Shown: positions 10,512 to 19,020, counted from the stretch's first letter. The stretch: 64,000 nucleotides of DNA from Candidatus Enterococcus huntleyi (GCF_009933175.1 NZ_MAEJ01000011.1:1-64000); one strand, 5' to 3'. A program made the numbers and translations. The notes: generated from the sequence alone by a model not told the origin.

Positions 10512-10587
10512 AGTTACTTCGATAACCACTTGCCCTAGGATGGATTCGTGATATCACTAATCTCGAGTTATACACTTACTTATTATT

Positions 10588-10616
10588 TTGACTAGGCAGA
10601 AAAGTCTTGCTATAAT
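10588..10616 (+). promoter_or_regulatory. Strong sigma-A promoter of a small RNA
   Basis: TTGACT at 10588-10593 and TATAAT at 10611-10616 are separated by exactly 17 bases. This is close to consensus, although no protein gene follows within 200 bases. Transcription would begin near 10622. Confidence 0.85.
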
Positions 10617-10621
10617 GCGGG

Positions 10622-10715
10622 TGTAGGTAAAAGGTGCGGGTAACACCTCTTACAAAATTGCTTCGGCAGTGGATTTAGGTATGGCTTAAAGGATTACTCC
10701 TTTAAGCTTTTTTTT
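10622..10715 (+). ncRNA. Putative small structured RNA, about 90 nt, family not recognised
   Basis: Between the near-consensus promoter and an intrinsic terminator lies about 60 bases of structured sequence. GTAAAAGGTG pairs with CACCTCTTAC over a seven-base loop (10627-10653), and a small TGCTTCGGCA hairpin follows (10659-10668). The terminator stem GCTTAAAGGA/TCCTTTAAGC (10684-10707) is perfect over 10 bp and is followed by eight T. No open frame with an SD lies inside. It does not match 4.5S RNA, 6S, tmRNA or a riboswitch that I can recall. It could be a trans-acting sRNA or a leader whose read-through gene has been lost. Confidence 0.65.
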
Positions 10716-10722
10716 ATTATTA

Positions 10723-10764
10723 TTGCAATTTCTAACAATAGTTTAACTATTGTCAGAATTGCGA
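10723..10764. repeat. Long imperfect palindrome after the small RNA
   Basis: TTGCAATTTCTAACAATAGTT is followed one base later by AACTATTGTCAGAATTGCGA. The inner nine bases of each arm pair perfectly and the outer GCAATT/AATTGC pair again across a small bulge. No T run follows, so it is more likely a binding site, a cruciform-prone sequence or a remnant end than a terminator. Confidence 0.55.
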
Positions 10765-11106
10765 TATACGGCGATAAAAAACAACTCCTTCGGAAATAAA
10801 CCGAAATTCAAAAAAATTTGGAGGACAATTTTCATGAATTCCTTTTTATTTCTCGGAGCTGAACGTTTTTTTTAGCCTATCTATGATAATGTAAGCACAC
10901 ACTATCATTCAAAATTCAACCTTCCTCATTCCACTGTTATTCACTGGCAAAACCCCTTTCAGAACCAATGTGTAATTTATAATTACAAGTTTGAAAGTGA
11001 TTCACCACGACCTCTACAATTCTACACCCGCATGCCAACAAGCCTTTTATATCCCCGAAACTCGTGCACTCACGTAAACAACGAACCTTCAAAAATACTT
11101 AAAATC
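10765..11106. other. Gene-free stretch between the palindrome and the Fur box
   Basis: The one item of note is a short frame, ATG 10834 to TAG 10875, coding for MNSFLFLGAERFF. It has a strong SD (TTGGAGGA, spacing 9). It could be a leader peptide, a relic of a lost gene or chance. The rest is AT-rich with no supported gene, and no known RNA was recognised. Confidence 0.3.
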
Positions 11107-11149
11107 GAAAATGATAATCATTCTCAATGACCGAGATTTATGGTATACT
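11107..11149 (+). promoter_or_regulatory. Fur-box-controlled promoter of the DUF454-ABC operon
   Basis: GAAAATGATAATCATTCTC at 11107-11125 agrees with the 19-base Fur consensus GATAATGATAATCATTATC at 17 positions. A -10 box TATACT lies at 11144-11149, and the 17-base-spaced -35 position (TTCTCA, 11121-11126) falls inside the Fur box. Iron-loaded Fur would therefore block RNA polymerase, predicting induction in low iron. The first gene starts 50 bases downstream. Confidence 0.85.
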
Positions 11150-11199
11150 AATCGAGATTGTTCAAACAATCATAAAATTAATCTCCGAGGAGTAACGAT

Positions 11200-11607
11200 A
11201 TGAAAAAGTGGCTATTTATTATTTTAGGTTCTATTACATTTGCGATTGGTACGTTAGGAATCTTCCTGCCTTTCCTACCAACAACCGTTTTTTATCTACT
11301 AACTGGTTTCTTTTGGTTAAGAAGTTCAGAAAAGCTTCATCAAAAATTTATCCAATCAAAAAATTATCAAAAGTACATACAAGAAACGTTGGTTGAGAAA
11401 AAAATCACAAATAAAGGCATGATTAAAATGTTCTTGATGATTTTAATCGTCTTTGCCATTCCTGGTATCCTTGTCAACAACTTGGTGATGCGGATTACCT
11501 TGACAATTGTCTATGTCGCGCATGTCATTGGTTTGACTTGGTATCTTAAAGGTAAAAATAAGAAACAAACTGCGGAATCTGTTCAATTAGGTGACGGCAA
11601 TGATTGA
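11200..11607 (+). CDS. DUF454 (YbaN-like) inner-membrane protein
   Basis: The 135-residue protein has the DUF454/YbaN pattern. A first hydrophobic segment with the motif GTLGIFLPFLPTTVFYLLTGFFW covers residues 17-42, then comes a charged amphipathic part (about 45-75) and two more hydrophobic segments (77-95, 98-118). Its molecular role is unknown. It opens the Fur-controlled operon and overlaps the next ABC gene by 17 bases, so it is translated together with it. The SD is GAGGAG, eight bases before ATG. A supporting role for the iron-responsive transporter is an inference from context. Confidence 0.8.
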   Translation: MKKWLFIILGSITFAIGTLGIFLPFLPTTVFYLLTGFFWLRSSEKLHQKFIQSKNYQKYIQETLVEKKITNKGMIKMFLMILIVFAIPGILVNNLVMRITLTIVYVAHVIGLTWYLKGKNKKQTAESVQLGDGND

Positions 11608-13321
11608 TAAACGTTTATTCCAGCTAACTGAAAAACGAAATCTATTTCTCTTAGTTGCTGTACGCTTACTCAATCTATTGTCTTCGATTGCCTTATGGTG
11701 GACGATTTCGGTCTCACTTACCCAGTACTTTCAAGCAAGAACCAGTCCCAGCACACTGCTATTAGGTGTGCTGTTTAGCGTTTGTATCTTAAAAGTCATC
11801 TTAGCAAAACTACAGGAATCCCTAACTTTCCGGGCCTCCTCTGAGCTTCGCCTCAATTTGCGTAAGAAAATTATGGAAAAAGCGTTTCGACTAGGAAAAA
11901 GTCAAAATCAACTCCCTTCAGCAACCTTGGCTCAGCTTTCCGTCGATGGAATCGAGCAATTAGAAATCTATTATGCGCGCTTCTTACCGCAACTATTTTA
12001 TTGTCTCATCGCTTCTCTAATGATTTTCGTAACGCTGAGTCTTTTTGCGATTAAACCCGCACTAATTTTACTTATCTGCATGCCACTTATTCCGCTAGTT
12101 ATTATGAGCGTCATGAAGATTGCCAAACGAATATTGAGTGGCTACTGGACAACTTATACCGATCTTGGTGCAAAATTCCATGAAAATCTGAGTGGTCTGA
12201 GTACGTTAAAAGCCTACAATCAAGATGAAACAAAACAAACTGAAGCTGCAACGAATGCTGAGAAATTCCGAAAAGTCACTATGAGTTTACTTTCTATGCA
12301 GCTCAATTCGATTACCATTATGGATATCGTTTCTTACTGTGGTGCAGCTAGCGGGATTGGCGTGGCGTTATTTTCTTATCAAAATGGTCAGCTTTCCTTT
12401 GAAGGAATGTTGATGTTTCTTTTATTAAGTGCCGAGTTCTTTATTCCGATGCGCCAACTAGGTTCGCTTTTCCATGTTGCCATGAATGGGATTAGCGCCT
12501 GTAAAAAATTATTCACCTATCTAGAATTGAAGGAACCCGTCTATGGGACTGAAACAATCAACCAACCCATTGAGACAATTGCACTAGATGGCGTCAGCTT
12601 TCGTTACACCGAAGAAGCTACGGATGCCTTAAAAAATATTCAACTCACTCTTAAAAAAGGCCAGTTCACCGCAATTGTCGGGAAATCTGGATCAGGGAAA
12701 AGCACCCTCGTTCGCTTACTTTTGCATCAGTTAACAGACTACACAGGAGCCATTTATTGGAATCACACAGAGCTTCGGACGCTAGCTAAAGAAACTATTT
12801 TAAACAAGGCTTTACTGGTGGACAATCACAGTTATCTCTATCCGAAAACAATCAAAGAAAACTTATTACTAGGGAATCCTGAAGCCTCTGAAGAAATGCT
12901 GTGGCAGACATTGGAACAAGTCCAATTGACATCCTTTGTGCGTCAACTACCGCAACAGCTTGACGAAGTGCTCTATGAAAATGGCGACAATCTTTCTGGA
13001 GGTCAACGGCAACGACTATTACTCGCAAGAGCTTTATTAAAAGAGACGGAAATTTATATCTTTGATGAGATTACTTCTGGCGTCGATCTAGCTAGTGAGA
13101 AAATTATCCTTTCTTGCCTAAAAGAACTAGCAAAAACGAAGATTGTCTTATTTATTTCTCATCGTTTGTACAATGTTCTCGATGCTGATCAGGTCATGGT
13201 CTTTGATGACAGTCAGCTGGTTGCAACGGGTACGCCAAAAGAATTGAACGAAACATCCGCTTACTTTAAAAATTATTTTGCAGATGAACAAACGGTATTA
13301 ACAGGAGGTAGCAGTCAATGA
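11591..13321 (+). CDS. ABC exporter-fold half-transporter, subunit 1 (iron-regulated)
   Basis: The 576 residues consist of a six-helix transmembrane domain (about 15-300) and a nucleotide-binding domain (about 325-560). The latter has Walker A GKSGSGKST, signature LSGGQRQR, Walker B IYIFDEITSG and the H-loop ISHRL. It resembles CydD/CydC-like and IrtAB-like exporters. The ATPase motifs are canonical. The gene overlaps DUF454 upstream and the second half-transporter by four bases, which points to a heterodimer. The Fur box in front suggests a cargo tied to iron, such as a siderophore, haem or a thiol, but the direction of transport cannot be told. Confidence 0.85.
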   Translation: MTAMIDKRLFQLTEKRNLFLLVAVRLLNLLSSIALWWTISVSLTQYFQARTSPSTLLLGVLFSVCILKVILAKLQESLTFRASSELRLNLRKKIMEKAFRLGKSQNQLPSATLAQLSVDGIEQLEIYYARFLPQLFYCLIASLMIFVTLSLFAIKPALILLICMPLIPLVIMSVMKIAKRILSGYWTTYTDLGAKFHENLSGLSTLKAYNQDETKQTEAATNAEKFRKVTMSLLSMQLNSITIMDIVSYCGAASGIGVALFSYQNGQLSFEGMLMFLLLSAEFFIPMRQLGSLFHVAMNGISACKKLFTYLELKEPVYGTETINQPIETIALDGVSFRYTEEATDALKNIQLTLKKGQFTAIVGKSGSGKSTLVRLLLHQLTDYTGAIYWNHTELRTLAKETILNKALLVDNHSYLYPKTIKENLLLGNPEASEEMLWQTLEQVQLTSFVRQLPQQLDEVLYENGDNLSGGQRQRLLLARALLKETEIYIFDEITSGVDLASEKIILSCLKELAKTKIVLFISHRLYNVLDADQVMVFDDSQLVATGTPKELNETSAYFKNYFADEQTVLTGGSSQ

Positions 13322-14964
13322 AAACAACTGATTTAATCAAATGGCTCCTCTCGTTTGTCCGACCAATGACTGGAAAAGTCTTTTTGGCCGCTTTCTTGGG
13401 AATCATCAGCAATCTTTCTGTTATAGCGATTCCTATATTAGGACTCAACGAACTATTTGCCCTCGTCTCAGGAGCGCCTACACAGCCCAAACAAACATTT
13501 ATTTTCATGCTAATCTGTGGCGTTATCCGCGGCGTAGCCCGTTATTTGGAACAATATCTCAATCACGAGATTGCCTTTCGTTTATTGGCCATCATTCGTG
13601 ACCGAATCTTCGAGACACTGCGAGCGATTGGTCCGGCAAAATTATCCGGCCACAAGAGTGGTGATCTAGTCACAGCAATCACCAGTGATGTCGAAGCCTT
13701 GGAAGTCTTTTTTGCCCATACGATTTCCCCTATTCTGATTGCCTTTGGTACAACGATTGCGACGATCGCTTTTCTAGCCAGTCATCAACCGATTTTAGCC
13801 TGTATTTTATTCGTCGGACAACTGATTGTTGGCATTTTAATCCCTGTCGTGGGCTATCAAAAAAGTCAGCAGTTGGGCGATGATTATCAACAATCATTTG
13901 TCGACTTAAATCAGCAGGTGATGGAAAATGTGGCTAGTCTACAAGAAATCACCTACTATTCACTCGAAGAAGAACGTTTAGCTTCATTAGATGAAGCCGG
14001 TGACAATCTAAATCAACAATATAGACGCCGTCTAACCCAAGAAAGTTGGCTTAGAATTAGTAGCGAACTAATTCTACTCATCACCGCTGTAGCTTTATTC
14101 TTAGTCGGAGCTACTCTTCAAATGGAAGCAAAAGATGTCTTGATTGGCACAATTCTTAGTCTCAGTTCCTTCGGTTCAGTCTTAGCCTTGAGCGGCCTAG
14201 GTAGTGCTCTCTTAACCACTTTTGCCAGTGGACGTCGTCTATATGCCTTAACGAAAGAACAGCCAATTGTCTCATTTGCAGAGTCAACCGAAGAATTACC
14301 AACGATCGATGCAATCGACTTTCAGCAAATTGACTTTTCATATACAGATACGCAAGAACTGCTCAAGAATATTTCTCTTTCGATAAATAAAGGGGATAAA
14401 ATTGGGATTGGCGGCGAAAGTGGCAACGGCAAAAGTACTTTATTGAAACTTTTGATGCGTTATTGGGACCCTGATAAAGGACGAATCAACCTCAATCAGA
14501 CGCCTTTACCGAAAATAACAGAGGATAGTTTGCATCAGACACAAGGAGTTATGGAACAAAGTACCTTCATTTTTGAAGATACTCTGGCAGCCAACATTCG
14601 TCTGGGAAATCCGCAAGCCTCACAAGATGAATTGGAACAAGCAGCCAAAAAAGCCGCGATTCACGACTGGATTTCGACGCTTCCTGAAGGTTATCAAACA
14701 ATTATCGGTGGTAACGCTCGGAATGTCTCTGATGGAGAACGGCAACGAATTGGCATGGCGCGTTTATTCTTGCACGATGCGCCACTACTTCTACTAGATG
14801 AGCCGACAAGTAATCTGGACTATCTCAATGAACAAGCGATATTAGCCAGCTTAAAAAATGGCTTTGATCAGAAAACAGTCTTGATGATTTCACATCGCGA
14901 AACCACCCTCGCTATCGCTGATCAAATCTATCAGTTAGAAAATGGAACACTCACACAAAATTAA
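13318..14964 (+). CDS. ABC exporter-fold half-transporter, subunit 2 (iron-regulated)
   Basis: This is the partner of the preceding gene (ATGA overlap). Of its 548 residues about 1-300 are membrane domain with six helices and about 325-545 the ATPase. Walker A is GESGNGKST, Walker B LLLLDEPTSNLD and H-loop MISHRE. The signature motif reads VSDGERQR instead of LSGGQ, so one of the two composite ATP sites of the heterodimer would be altered, a known feature of asymmetric ABC exporters. A terminator follows directly. No separate regulator is present and control is probably by Fur. Confidence 0.85.
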   Translation: MKTTDLIKWLLSFVRPMTGKVFLAAFLGIISNLSVIAIPILGLNELFALVSGAPTQPKQTFIFMLICGVIRGVARYLEQYLNHEIAFRLLAIIRDRIFETLRAIGPAKLSGHKSGDLVTAITSDVEALEVFFAHTISPILIAFGTTIATIAFLASHQPILACILFVGQLIVGILIPVVGYQKSQQLGDDYQQSFVDLNQQVMENVASLQEITYYSLEEERLASLDEAGDNLNQQYRRRLTQESWLRISSELILLITAVALFLVGATLQMEAKDVLIGTILSLSSFGSVLALSGLGSALLTTFASGRRLYALTKEQPIVSFAESTEELPTIDAIDFQQIDFSYTDTQELLKNISLSINKGDKIGIGGESGNGKSTLLKLLMRYWDPDKGRINLNQTPLPKITEDSLHQTQGVMEQSTFIFEDTLAANIRLGNPQASQDELEQAAKKAAIHDWISTLPEGYQTIIGGNARNVSDGERQRIGMARLFLHDAPLLLLDEPTSNLDYLNEQAILASLKNGFDQKTVLMISHRETTLAIADQIYQLENGTLTQN

Positions 14965-14968
14965 AAAT

Positions 14969-15016
14969 AACCTCATTGAAAGAGCAGAAAAATTGCTACT
15001 TCCAATGAGGTTTTAT
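14969..15016 (+). terminator. Terminator of the DUF454-ABC operon
   Basis: AACCTCATTG and CAATGAGGTT form a perfect 10-bp stem, and the hairpin ends in a T-rich run. It begins five bases after the stop codon of the second ABC gene. Confidence 0.85.
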
Positions 15017-15064
15017 TAGTCATTTTTGTTTTTACTAAGCTCAATCCAAGCCAACCTACAGCGA

Positions 15065-15439
15065 TTAAGCTTTTCGCCAAAACGTTTGGCAATCGATTTT
15101 TTCCAGTAGATTAAATTCAATCATTTCCTTCAATAATCCATAATTCACCGGACTATCCCAAGTAATGCGCATGATATTGTTGGTATGGCTATAGCCTGCC
15201 TCTTCAATTTTCTTAGCAAAATGGGTAATTCCCGCCACTTCAGGCGAGACCGCAATATGTTTTTTTGATGCACTAAAGCCAATAATAAACGTGCCATGAT
15301 CTGTAAACATTGGCTCGCTCCACGCAATCCGCCTACCCAATTCCGGAAACGTTTCGTGAACCCAACTGAGGATTTCCGTCATTTTTTCCCGCTGTGACTC
15401 TTCTTTAAAATTAGCCAGATACTCTTCAAATTCCTTCAT
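15065..15439 (-). CDS. DUF1801 (YdhG-like) protein
   Basis: From MKEFEEYLANFKEE (ATG 15439-15437, SD AGGGAG) the protein has 124 residues. The family features are a helical N-terminus, the central RIAWSEPMFTDHGTFIIGFSASKKHIAVSP-type strand pair (residues about 35-65, given only in part here) and a C-terminal helix. DUF1801 proteins have a frataxin-like fold and some, such as B. subtilis YdhG, have been proposed as iron chaperones. That role is not shown by the sequence. The preceding 16 codons lack an SD, so the shorter start is preferred. Confidence 0.75.
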   Translation of the reverse strand: MKEFEEYLANFKEESQREKMTEILSWVHETFPELGRRIAWSEPMFTDHGTFIIGFSASKKHIAVSPEVAGITHFAKKIEEAGYSHTNNIMRITWDSPVNYGLLKEMIEFNLLEKIDCQTFWRKA

Positions 15440-15569
15440 TATGCTCCCTACCTTCTGTAAAATATTTCCTTTTTTACAATATAACATAAATAGGAGGCTC
15501 TACAAAATGCAATTCTTTTTCCTATTAAAATAGACGTTACCTAAAGAAATAAAAGCCGCCGTTTAATTT

Positions 15570-15962
15570 TTATACCCCTAACTTTTCTTTTAATGCTTCG
15601 GTTAGGGTTTGAGAAAAATTAATGTTCTCTTTTTCAGCGATTACATTCAACCACTCTGGTATAGAAGTATTTTTTCGGATAGTTTTCGCATGATTTTTTC
15701 GTCTATACTCTGCCAAATCTAACGTAACCATCAAAATAAAATCATCTTCATTTTCCAGAACAATACTCTTTGGATTTGTAGCATTTGGATAGCTTTCTTG
15801 ATCATAGATTGCTAAACCTAGTGCGGATTGCGCCATCTCGACTGCCTCATCAATCCCTTCACCAAACGTGATTGCCTCTGGAATGTCTGGAAAAGTAACG
15901 TTATAATTTTTATCTTCGGGACTAAATATTGCTGGATAAATAACTAGGTGTTTATTACGCAT
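15570..15962 (-). CDS. hicB: HicB-family antitoxin
   Basis: Starting at MRNKHLVIYPA (ATG 15962, SD AGGAGA) the protein has 130 residues. The N-terminal half has the HicB partial RNase H-like fold: YPAIFSPED, YNVTFPDIPEAITFGEGIDEAVEMA at about 20-44, then ALGLAIYD. The C-terminal part (about 100-130: IPEWLNVIAEKENINFSQTL) looks like a ribbon-helix-helix DNA-binding segment. HicB should bind and block the HicA toxin encoded 37 bases upstream in the same transcript, and may repress the shared promoter through the palindrome in front of hicA. Confidence 0.88.
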   Translation of the reverse strand: MRNKHLVIYPAIFSPEDKNYNVTFPDIPEAITFGEGIDEAVEMAQSALGLAIYDQESYPNATNPKSIVLENEDDFILMVTLDLAEYRRKNHAKTIRKNTSIPEWLNVIAEKENINFSQTLTEALKEKLGV

Positions 15963-15999
15963 ACTATCTTCTCCTATCATTTGTTCGATTGTGAATACC

Positions 16000-16206
16000 T
16001 CAATGGTAAATACGTGGACTGTTCAAATTCGCTTGTTTCCAAATATTTCTTTCTGTTCCCAGTGGGATGTCTCCTATGTGAATAGGAACGATAGCAGTTT
16101 TGTTTGTCTTTGGATTATACATTTTTATGTGGCTACCATTCTGGTTAATCTTTATAAATCCATTTTTTTTTAGAATTTTCAAAACCTCTCTAGCTGTTTT
16201 CGGCAT
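16000..16206 (-). CDS. hicA: HicA-family mRNA interferase toxin
   Basis: From MPKTAREVLKILKKNG (ATG 16206, SD AAGGAAG) the toxin has 68 residues, a normal size. It shows the HicA double-stranded-RNA-binding-like fold with the conserved GFIKINQNGSHIKMYNP segment. The His of GSH is the catalytic residue in the family. PIHIGDIPLGTERNIWKQ follows near the C-terminus. HicA cleaves mRNA when free of HicB. The toxin-first order is the common one for hicAB. No break or missing key residue is seen, so the pair is probably functional. Confidence 0.88.
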   Translation of the reverse strand: MPKTAREVLKILKKNGFIKINQNGSHIKMYNPKTNKTAIVPIHIGDIPLGTERNIWKQANLNSPRIYH

Positions 16207-16232
16207 ATCACTATCTTCCTTTATACATGTAA

Positions 16233-16260
16233 TTATACGCAATGATGCGCATGATTGCAA
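16233..16260 (-). promoter_or_regulatory. hicAB promoter with an operator palindrome in its spacer
   Basis: On the minus strand TTGCAA (16260-16255) and TATAAT (16238-16233) are 17 bases apart. The spacer and part of the -35 box are covered by GCAATGATGCGCATGATTGC (16239-16258), which is palindromic at 18 of 20 positions. This placement is well suited to autorepression by HicB or the HicAB complex. Transcription would start about 20 bases before the hicA ATG. Confidence 0.75.
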
Positions 16261-16667
16261 TTATTTTGAATCCTTCTTAACTATTTATTTAAAAACCCAT
16301 GCTTGTTATAGCTTTCTTAATCAACTATTTTCTGTTCAACAATTAAAAAGAGTAGTTTCAACGATTTAATTTCACTCTATCAAACCGTCGAAGCCCACCA
16401 ATTTTGGTTGCTATACATTTAATTTTTTTCGTCCGCACCGCTCTTACGCAGGCTGACTGTAACACAAAAAGAAACAAAAGAAAACATCAACAGCCACGAT
16501 TTCACAATTGATTAGTAAATCTCACAACAAATAATCTTAGTTTAGTACACAAATAAAATCTCATACAGGATAGCTCTTAATATTCCTATAAATGTATCTT
16601 AGCTTTTTTGATGGAAGGAACACCGGATGCACACACGTTTCCAGACAAAGACTAAGTACTAAAAAAA
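16261..16667. other. Gene-free stretch between hicAB and ahpF
   Basis: About 400 AT-rich bases with no supported open frame on either strand and no recognised RNA. It separates the minus-strand ahpCF transcript end from the hicAB promoter. Integration of hicAB here is possible but no flanking repeat was seen. Confidence 0.4.
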
Positions 16668-16721
16668 TCTAGCCCAGACAGCGATACTCCCTCAAGGAAA
16701 TATCAATCTGTCAGAACTAGA
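16668..16721 (-). terminator. Terminator of ahpCF
   Basis: TCTAGCCCAGACAG and CTGTCAGAACTAGA pair (12 of 14 positions) around a 26-base loop. On the minus strand seven T follow. It lies just downstream of the ahpF stop. Confidence 0.75.
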
Positions 16722-16736
16722 CTTATCTTTTTATTT

Positions 16737-18269
16737 TTAGTTACGCATCATATAATCAAAGGCTCCAAGGGCTGCAGTTGCACCAGATCCCATTGAAATA
16801 ATAATTTGTTTATAGGCGCTATCTGTACAATCCCCAGCAGCAAAAACGCCTGGCAGATTGGTTGCACCTTTTTTATCGACAACGATTTCGCCGAAACGAT
16901 TACACTCGATAGTTTCTTTCGCCCATTCTGTATTCGGCACTAAGCCAATCAGAATAAAGACGCCTTCCAAATCAAGGTGCGTTTCTTCGTTCGTCTCACG
17001 ATCAACATAGGTAATCCCATTGACTTTGCTGTCGCCGGTGATTTCTTTGGTTTGAACATTCTTCAAGACCGTCACATTCGGTAAAGAAGCTAAACGTTCC
17101 TGTAAAACACTGTCTGCTTTTAATTCAGGCATAAATTCTAAGACAGTCACATGCTTCACAACGCCTGCTAAATCAATCGCCGCTTCAATTCCTGAATTTC
17201 CGCCACCAATTACGGCAACCTCTTTTCCAGAAAATAAAGGTCCATCACAATGAGGACAGTAAGCGACCCCTTTGTTTTTGAATTCCGCTTCACCAGGAAC
17301 ACCGACATTCCGCCAGCGTGCACCCGTCGCTAAAATCGCTGTTTTCGTTTTTAAGACTGCGCCATTTTCTAATGTAACTTCAACAAATTCTTTTTTCTCG
17401 ATACCTTTTGCGCGTTGTACTTTCATCACGTCAACATCGTACTCATTCACATGCTCTTCTATAGAAGCAATTAATTTAGGACCTTCTGTATATTTCGTCC
17501 CAATCACATTTTCAATACCTAATGTTTCCATGACTTGTCCGCCAAATTTTTCAGCAACTAAGCCTGTGCGAATCCCTTTACGAGCCGCATAAATAGCAGC
17601 ACTCGCGCCAGCTGGTCCGCCACCAACAACTAAGACATCATACGGTTCTTTTTCAGAAAATTCTTCTGCGCTAGCATCTGAACCTTCTAATTGTTGCAAG
17701 ATTTCTTCTAGTGAGCTACGACCACTGACAAAGAATTCGCCATCTAAAAAGACAGCAGGTACCGCTAAAATTTCTTTTGCTTCGACTTCCTCTTTGAAAA
17801 AGCCACCATCAATCATGGTATGCGTGATATTCGGATTTAAAACACTCATAATATTCAACGCTTGCACGACATCCGGACAGTTATGACAAGTCAAGCTGAT
17901 ATATGAATCGAAATGGTAAGTTTTTGAGATCTTTTTGATGCGATCTGCGACTGCTTGCTCAATCTTCGGCGCACGGCCTCCGACTTGTAATAAAGCCAAG
18001 ACTAATGAGTTAAATTCATGGCCTAAAGGAATCCCGGCAAAGACAATCCCTGGATCCTCGTCTTCTGTACTGACGCTAAAGCTAGGCGTTCTAGTAAGTG
18101 AACCAGTAGCTACGCGAATTTTCGGTGTCATCGCTGCTAATTCTTCAACGAAAGCCAACATATCTTGACCATTTTTGCTGTCATCTGCACTGATTGTTAA
18201 GACAAGATTTTTCTCTAATAACTCTAAATATTGAGCTAATTGACTTTTAATATCTGCTTCTAAGACCAT
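16737..18269 (-). CDS. ahpF: Alkyl hydroperoxide reductase subunit F (flavoprotein disulfide reductase)
   Basis: AhpF passes electrons from NADH to the peroxiredoxin AhpC. The 510-residue protein has the two-part layout. An N-terminal double-thioredoxin domain (1-200) carries CHNCPDV, and a thioredoxin-reductase-like part (about 205-510) has the FAD motif [17 protein letters not shown], the redox pair CPHC (near 335) and the NAD motif [10 protein letters not shown]. The late FAD motif is VFAAGDCTD. It begins 12 bases after the ahpC stop and the two form an operon. The length is normal. Confidence 0.96.
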   Translation of the reverse strand: MVLEADIKSQLAQYLELLEKNLVLTISADDSKNGQDMLAFVEELAAMTPKIRVATGSLTRTPSFSVSTEDEDPGIVFAGIPLGHEFNSLVLALLQVGGRAPKIEQAVADRIKKISKTYHFDSYISLTCHNCPDVVQALNIMSVLNPNITHTMIDGGFFKEEVEAKEILAVPAVFLDGEFFVSGRSSLEEILQQLEGSDASAEEFSEKEPYDVLVVGGGPAGASAAIYAARKGIRTGLVAEKFGGQVMETLGIENVIGTKYTEGPKLIASIEEHVNEYDVDVMKVQRAKGIEKKEFVEVTLENGAVLKTKTAILATGARWRNVGVPGEAEFKNKGVAYCPHCDGPLFSGKEVAVIGGGNSGIEAAIDLAGVVKHVTVLEFMPELKADSVLQERLASLPNVTVLKNVQTKEITGDSKVNGITYVDRETNEETHLDLEGVFILIGLVPNTEWAKETIECNRFGEIVVDKKGATNLPGVFAAGDCTDSAYKQIIISMGSGATAALGAFDYMMRN

Positions 18270-18281
18270 TGTATGCCCCCC

Positions 18282-18845
18282 TTAAATCTTTCCAACAAGA
18301 TCTAAGCTAGGTTTCAATGTTTCAGCGCCTTCTTTCCATTTTGCAGGACAAACTTCACCTGGATGGCTACGCACATACTGCGCTGCTTTAATTTTATCCA
18401 CTAAAATGCTAGCGTCACGGCCAATTCCGTCCGCATTAATTTCCATACTTTGCACGATACCGTCTGGGTCAATAATGAACGTGCCACGTTGTGCAAGGCC
18501 TTCTTCTTCATCTAAAACGTCAAAAATTTGCGTGATTTTATGGTTTGGATCACCAATCATGATGTATTCAATCTTGCCAATCGCATCTGAATGATCGTGC
18601 CAAGCTTTATGGGTAAAATGAGTATCTGTTGAAACTGAGTAAACTTCCACGCCTAAGTCTTTTAATGTTGCATATTGATCTTGTAAATCTTCCAATTCAG
18701 TTGGGCAGACAAACGTGAAGTCAGCAGGATAGAAACACACAACGCTCCAATGTCCTTTTAACTCTTCCGAATGGATATCAATGAACTCTCCCTTGTGGAA
18801 TGCTTTTGCTGCAAATTCTTCAACTTCTTTACCAATTAATGACAT
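18282..18845 (-). CDS. ahpC: Alkyl hydroperoxide reductase subunit C (peroxiredoxin)
   Basis: This typical 2-Cys peroxiredoxin reduces H2O2 and organic peroxides. Of its 187 residues, the peroxidatic Cys lies in [13 protein letters not shown] (about residue 47) and the resolving Cys in [13 protein letters not shown] (about 166). The start [11 protein letters not shown] has an SD GGGAGGA. The gene precedes ahpF and has a near-consensus promoter. The need for it is easy to see in an organism whose GlpO makes H2O2. Confidence 0.97.
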   Translation of the reverse strand: MSLIGKEVEEFAAKAFHKGEFIDIHSEELKGHWSVVCFYPADFTFVCPTELEDLQDQYATLKDLGVEVYSVSTDTHFTHKAWHDHSDAIGKIEYIMIGDPNHKITQIFDVLDEEEGLAQRGTFIIDPDGIVQSMEINADGIGRDASILVDKIKAAQYVRSHPGEVCPAKWKEGAETLKPSLDLVGKI

Positions 18846-18894
18846 GTATTTTCCTCCCAGATAATAAATATTCTAAACTAAGTTCTCTATTGAA

Positions 18895-18923
18895 ATTATT
18901 CCTTTTATTCGATAAAATGTCAA
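18895..18923 (-). promoter_or_regulatory. ahpCF promoter
   Basis: On the minus strand TTGACA (18923-18918) and AATAAT (18900-18895) are separated by 17 bases. Just upstream, 18931-18950 contains the AT-rich imperfect palindrome TTAGAATTAATTTAA. It resembles a PerR box at only some positions, so peroxide control is suggested rather than shown. Confidence 0.7.
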
Positions 18924-18982
18924 CAGTTTTTTAGAATTAATTTAATTTAGTTTGAGATAATTCATAAGCTTGGCGTGTGCGC

Positions 18983-19020
18983 AGAATAATTATTCTCAAT
19001 TAAAATCTGTTATTGAGAAT
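18983..19020. promoter_or_regulatory. Palindrome cluster between ahpC and the thioesterase gene
   Basis: AGAATAATTATTCT at 18983-18996 is a perfect 14-base palindrome. It overlaps a second inverted repeat, ATTCTCAAT (18992-19000) and ATTGAGAAT (19012-19020). The GAGAAT half-sites are Fur/PerR-like. A regulator of that family could bind here and affect either divergent gene. Confidence 0.5.

Noticed and set aside
10622-10715. Riboswitch, 4.5S, 6S or tmRNA identity for the small RNA
   Set aside because: None of the conserved core sequences I know for these RNAs is present, and the length does not fit 6S or tmRNA.
16100-16369. Plus-strand frame of 89 codons across hicA
   Set aside because: It is antisense to hicA and its promoter, has no SD, and shows no family features.
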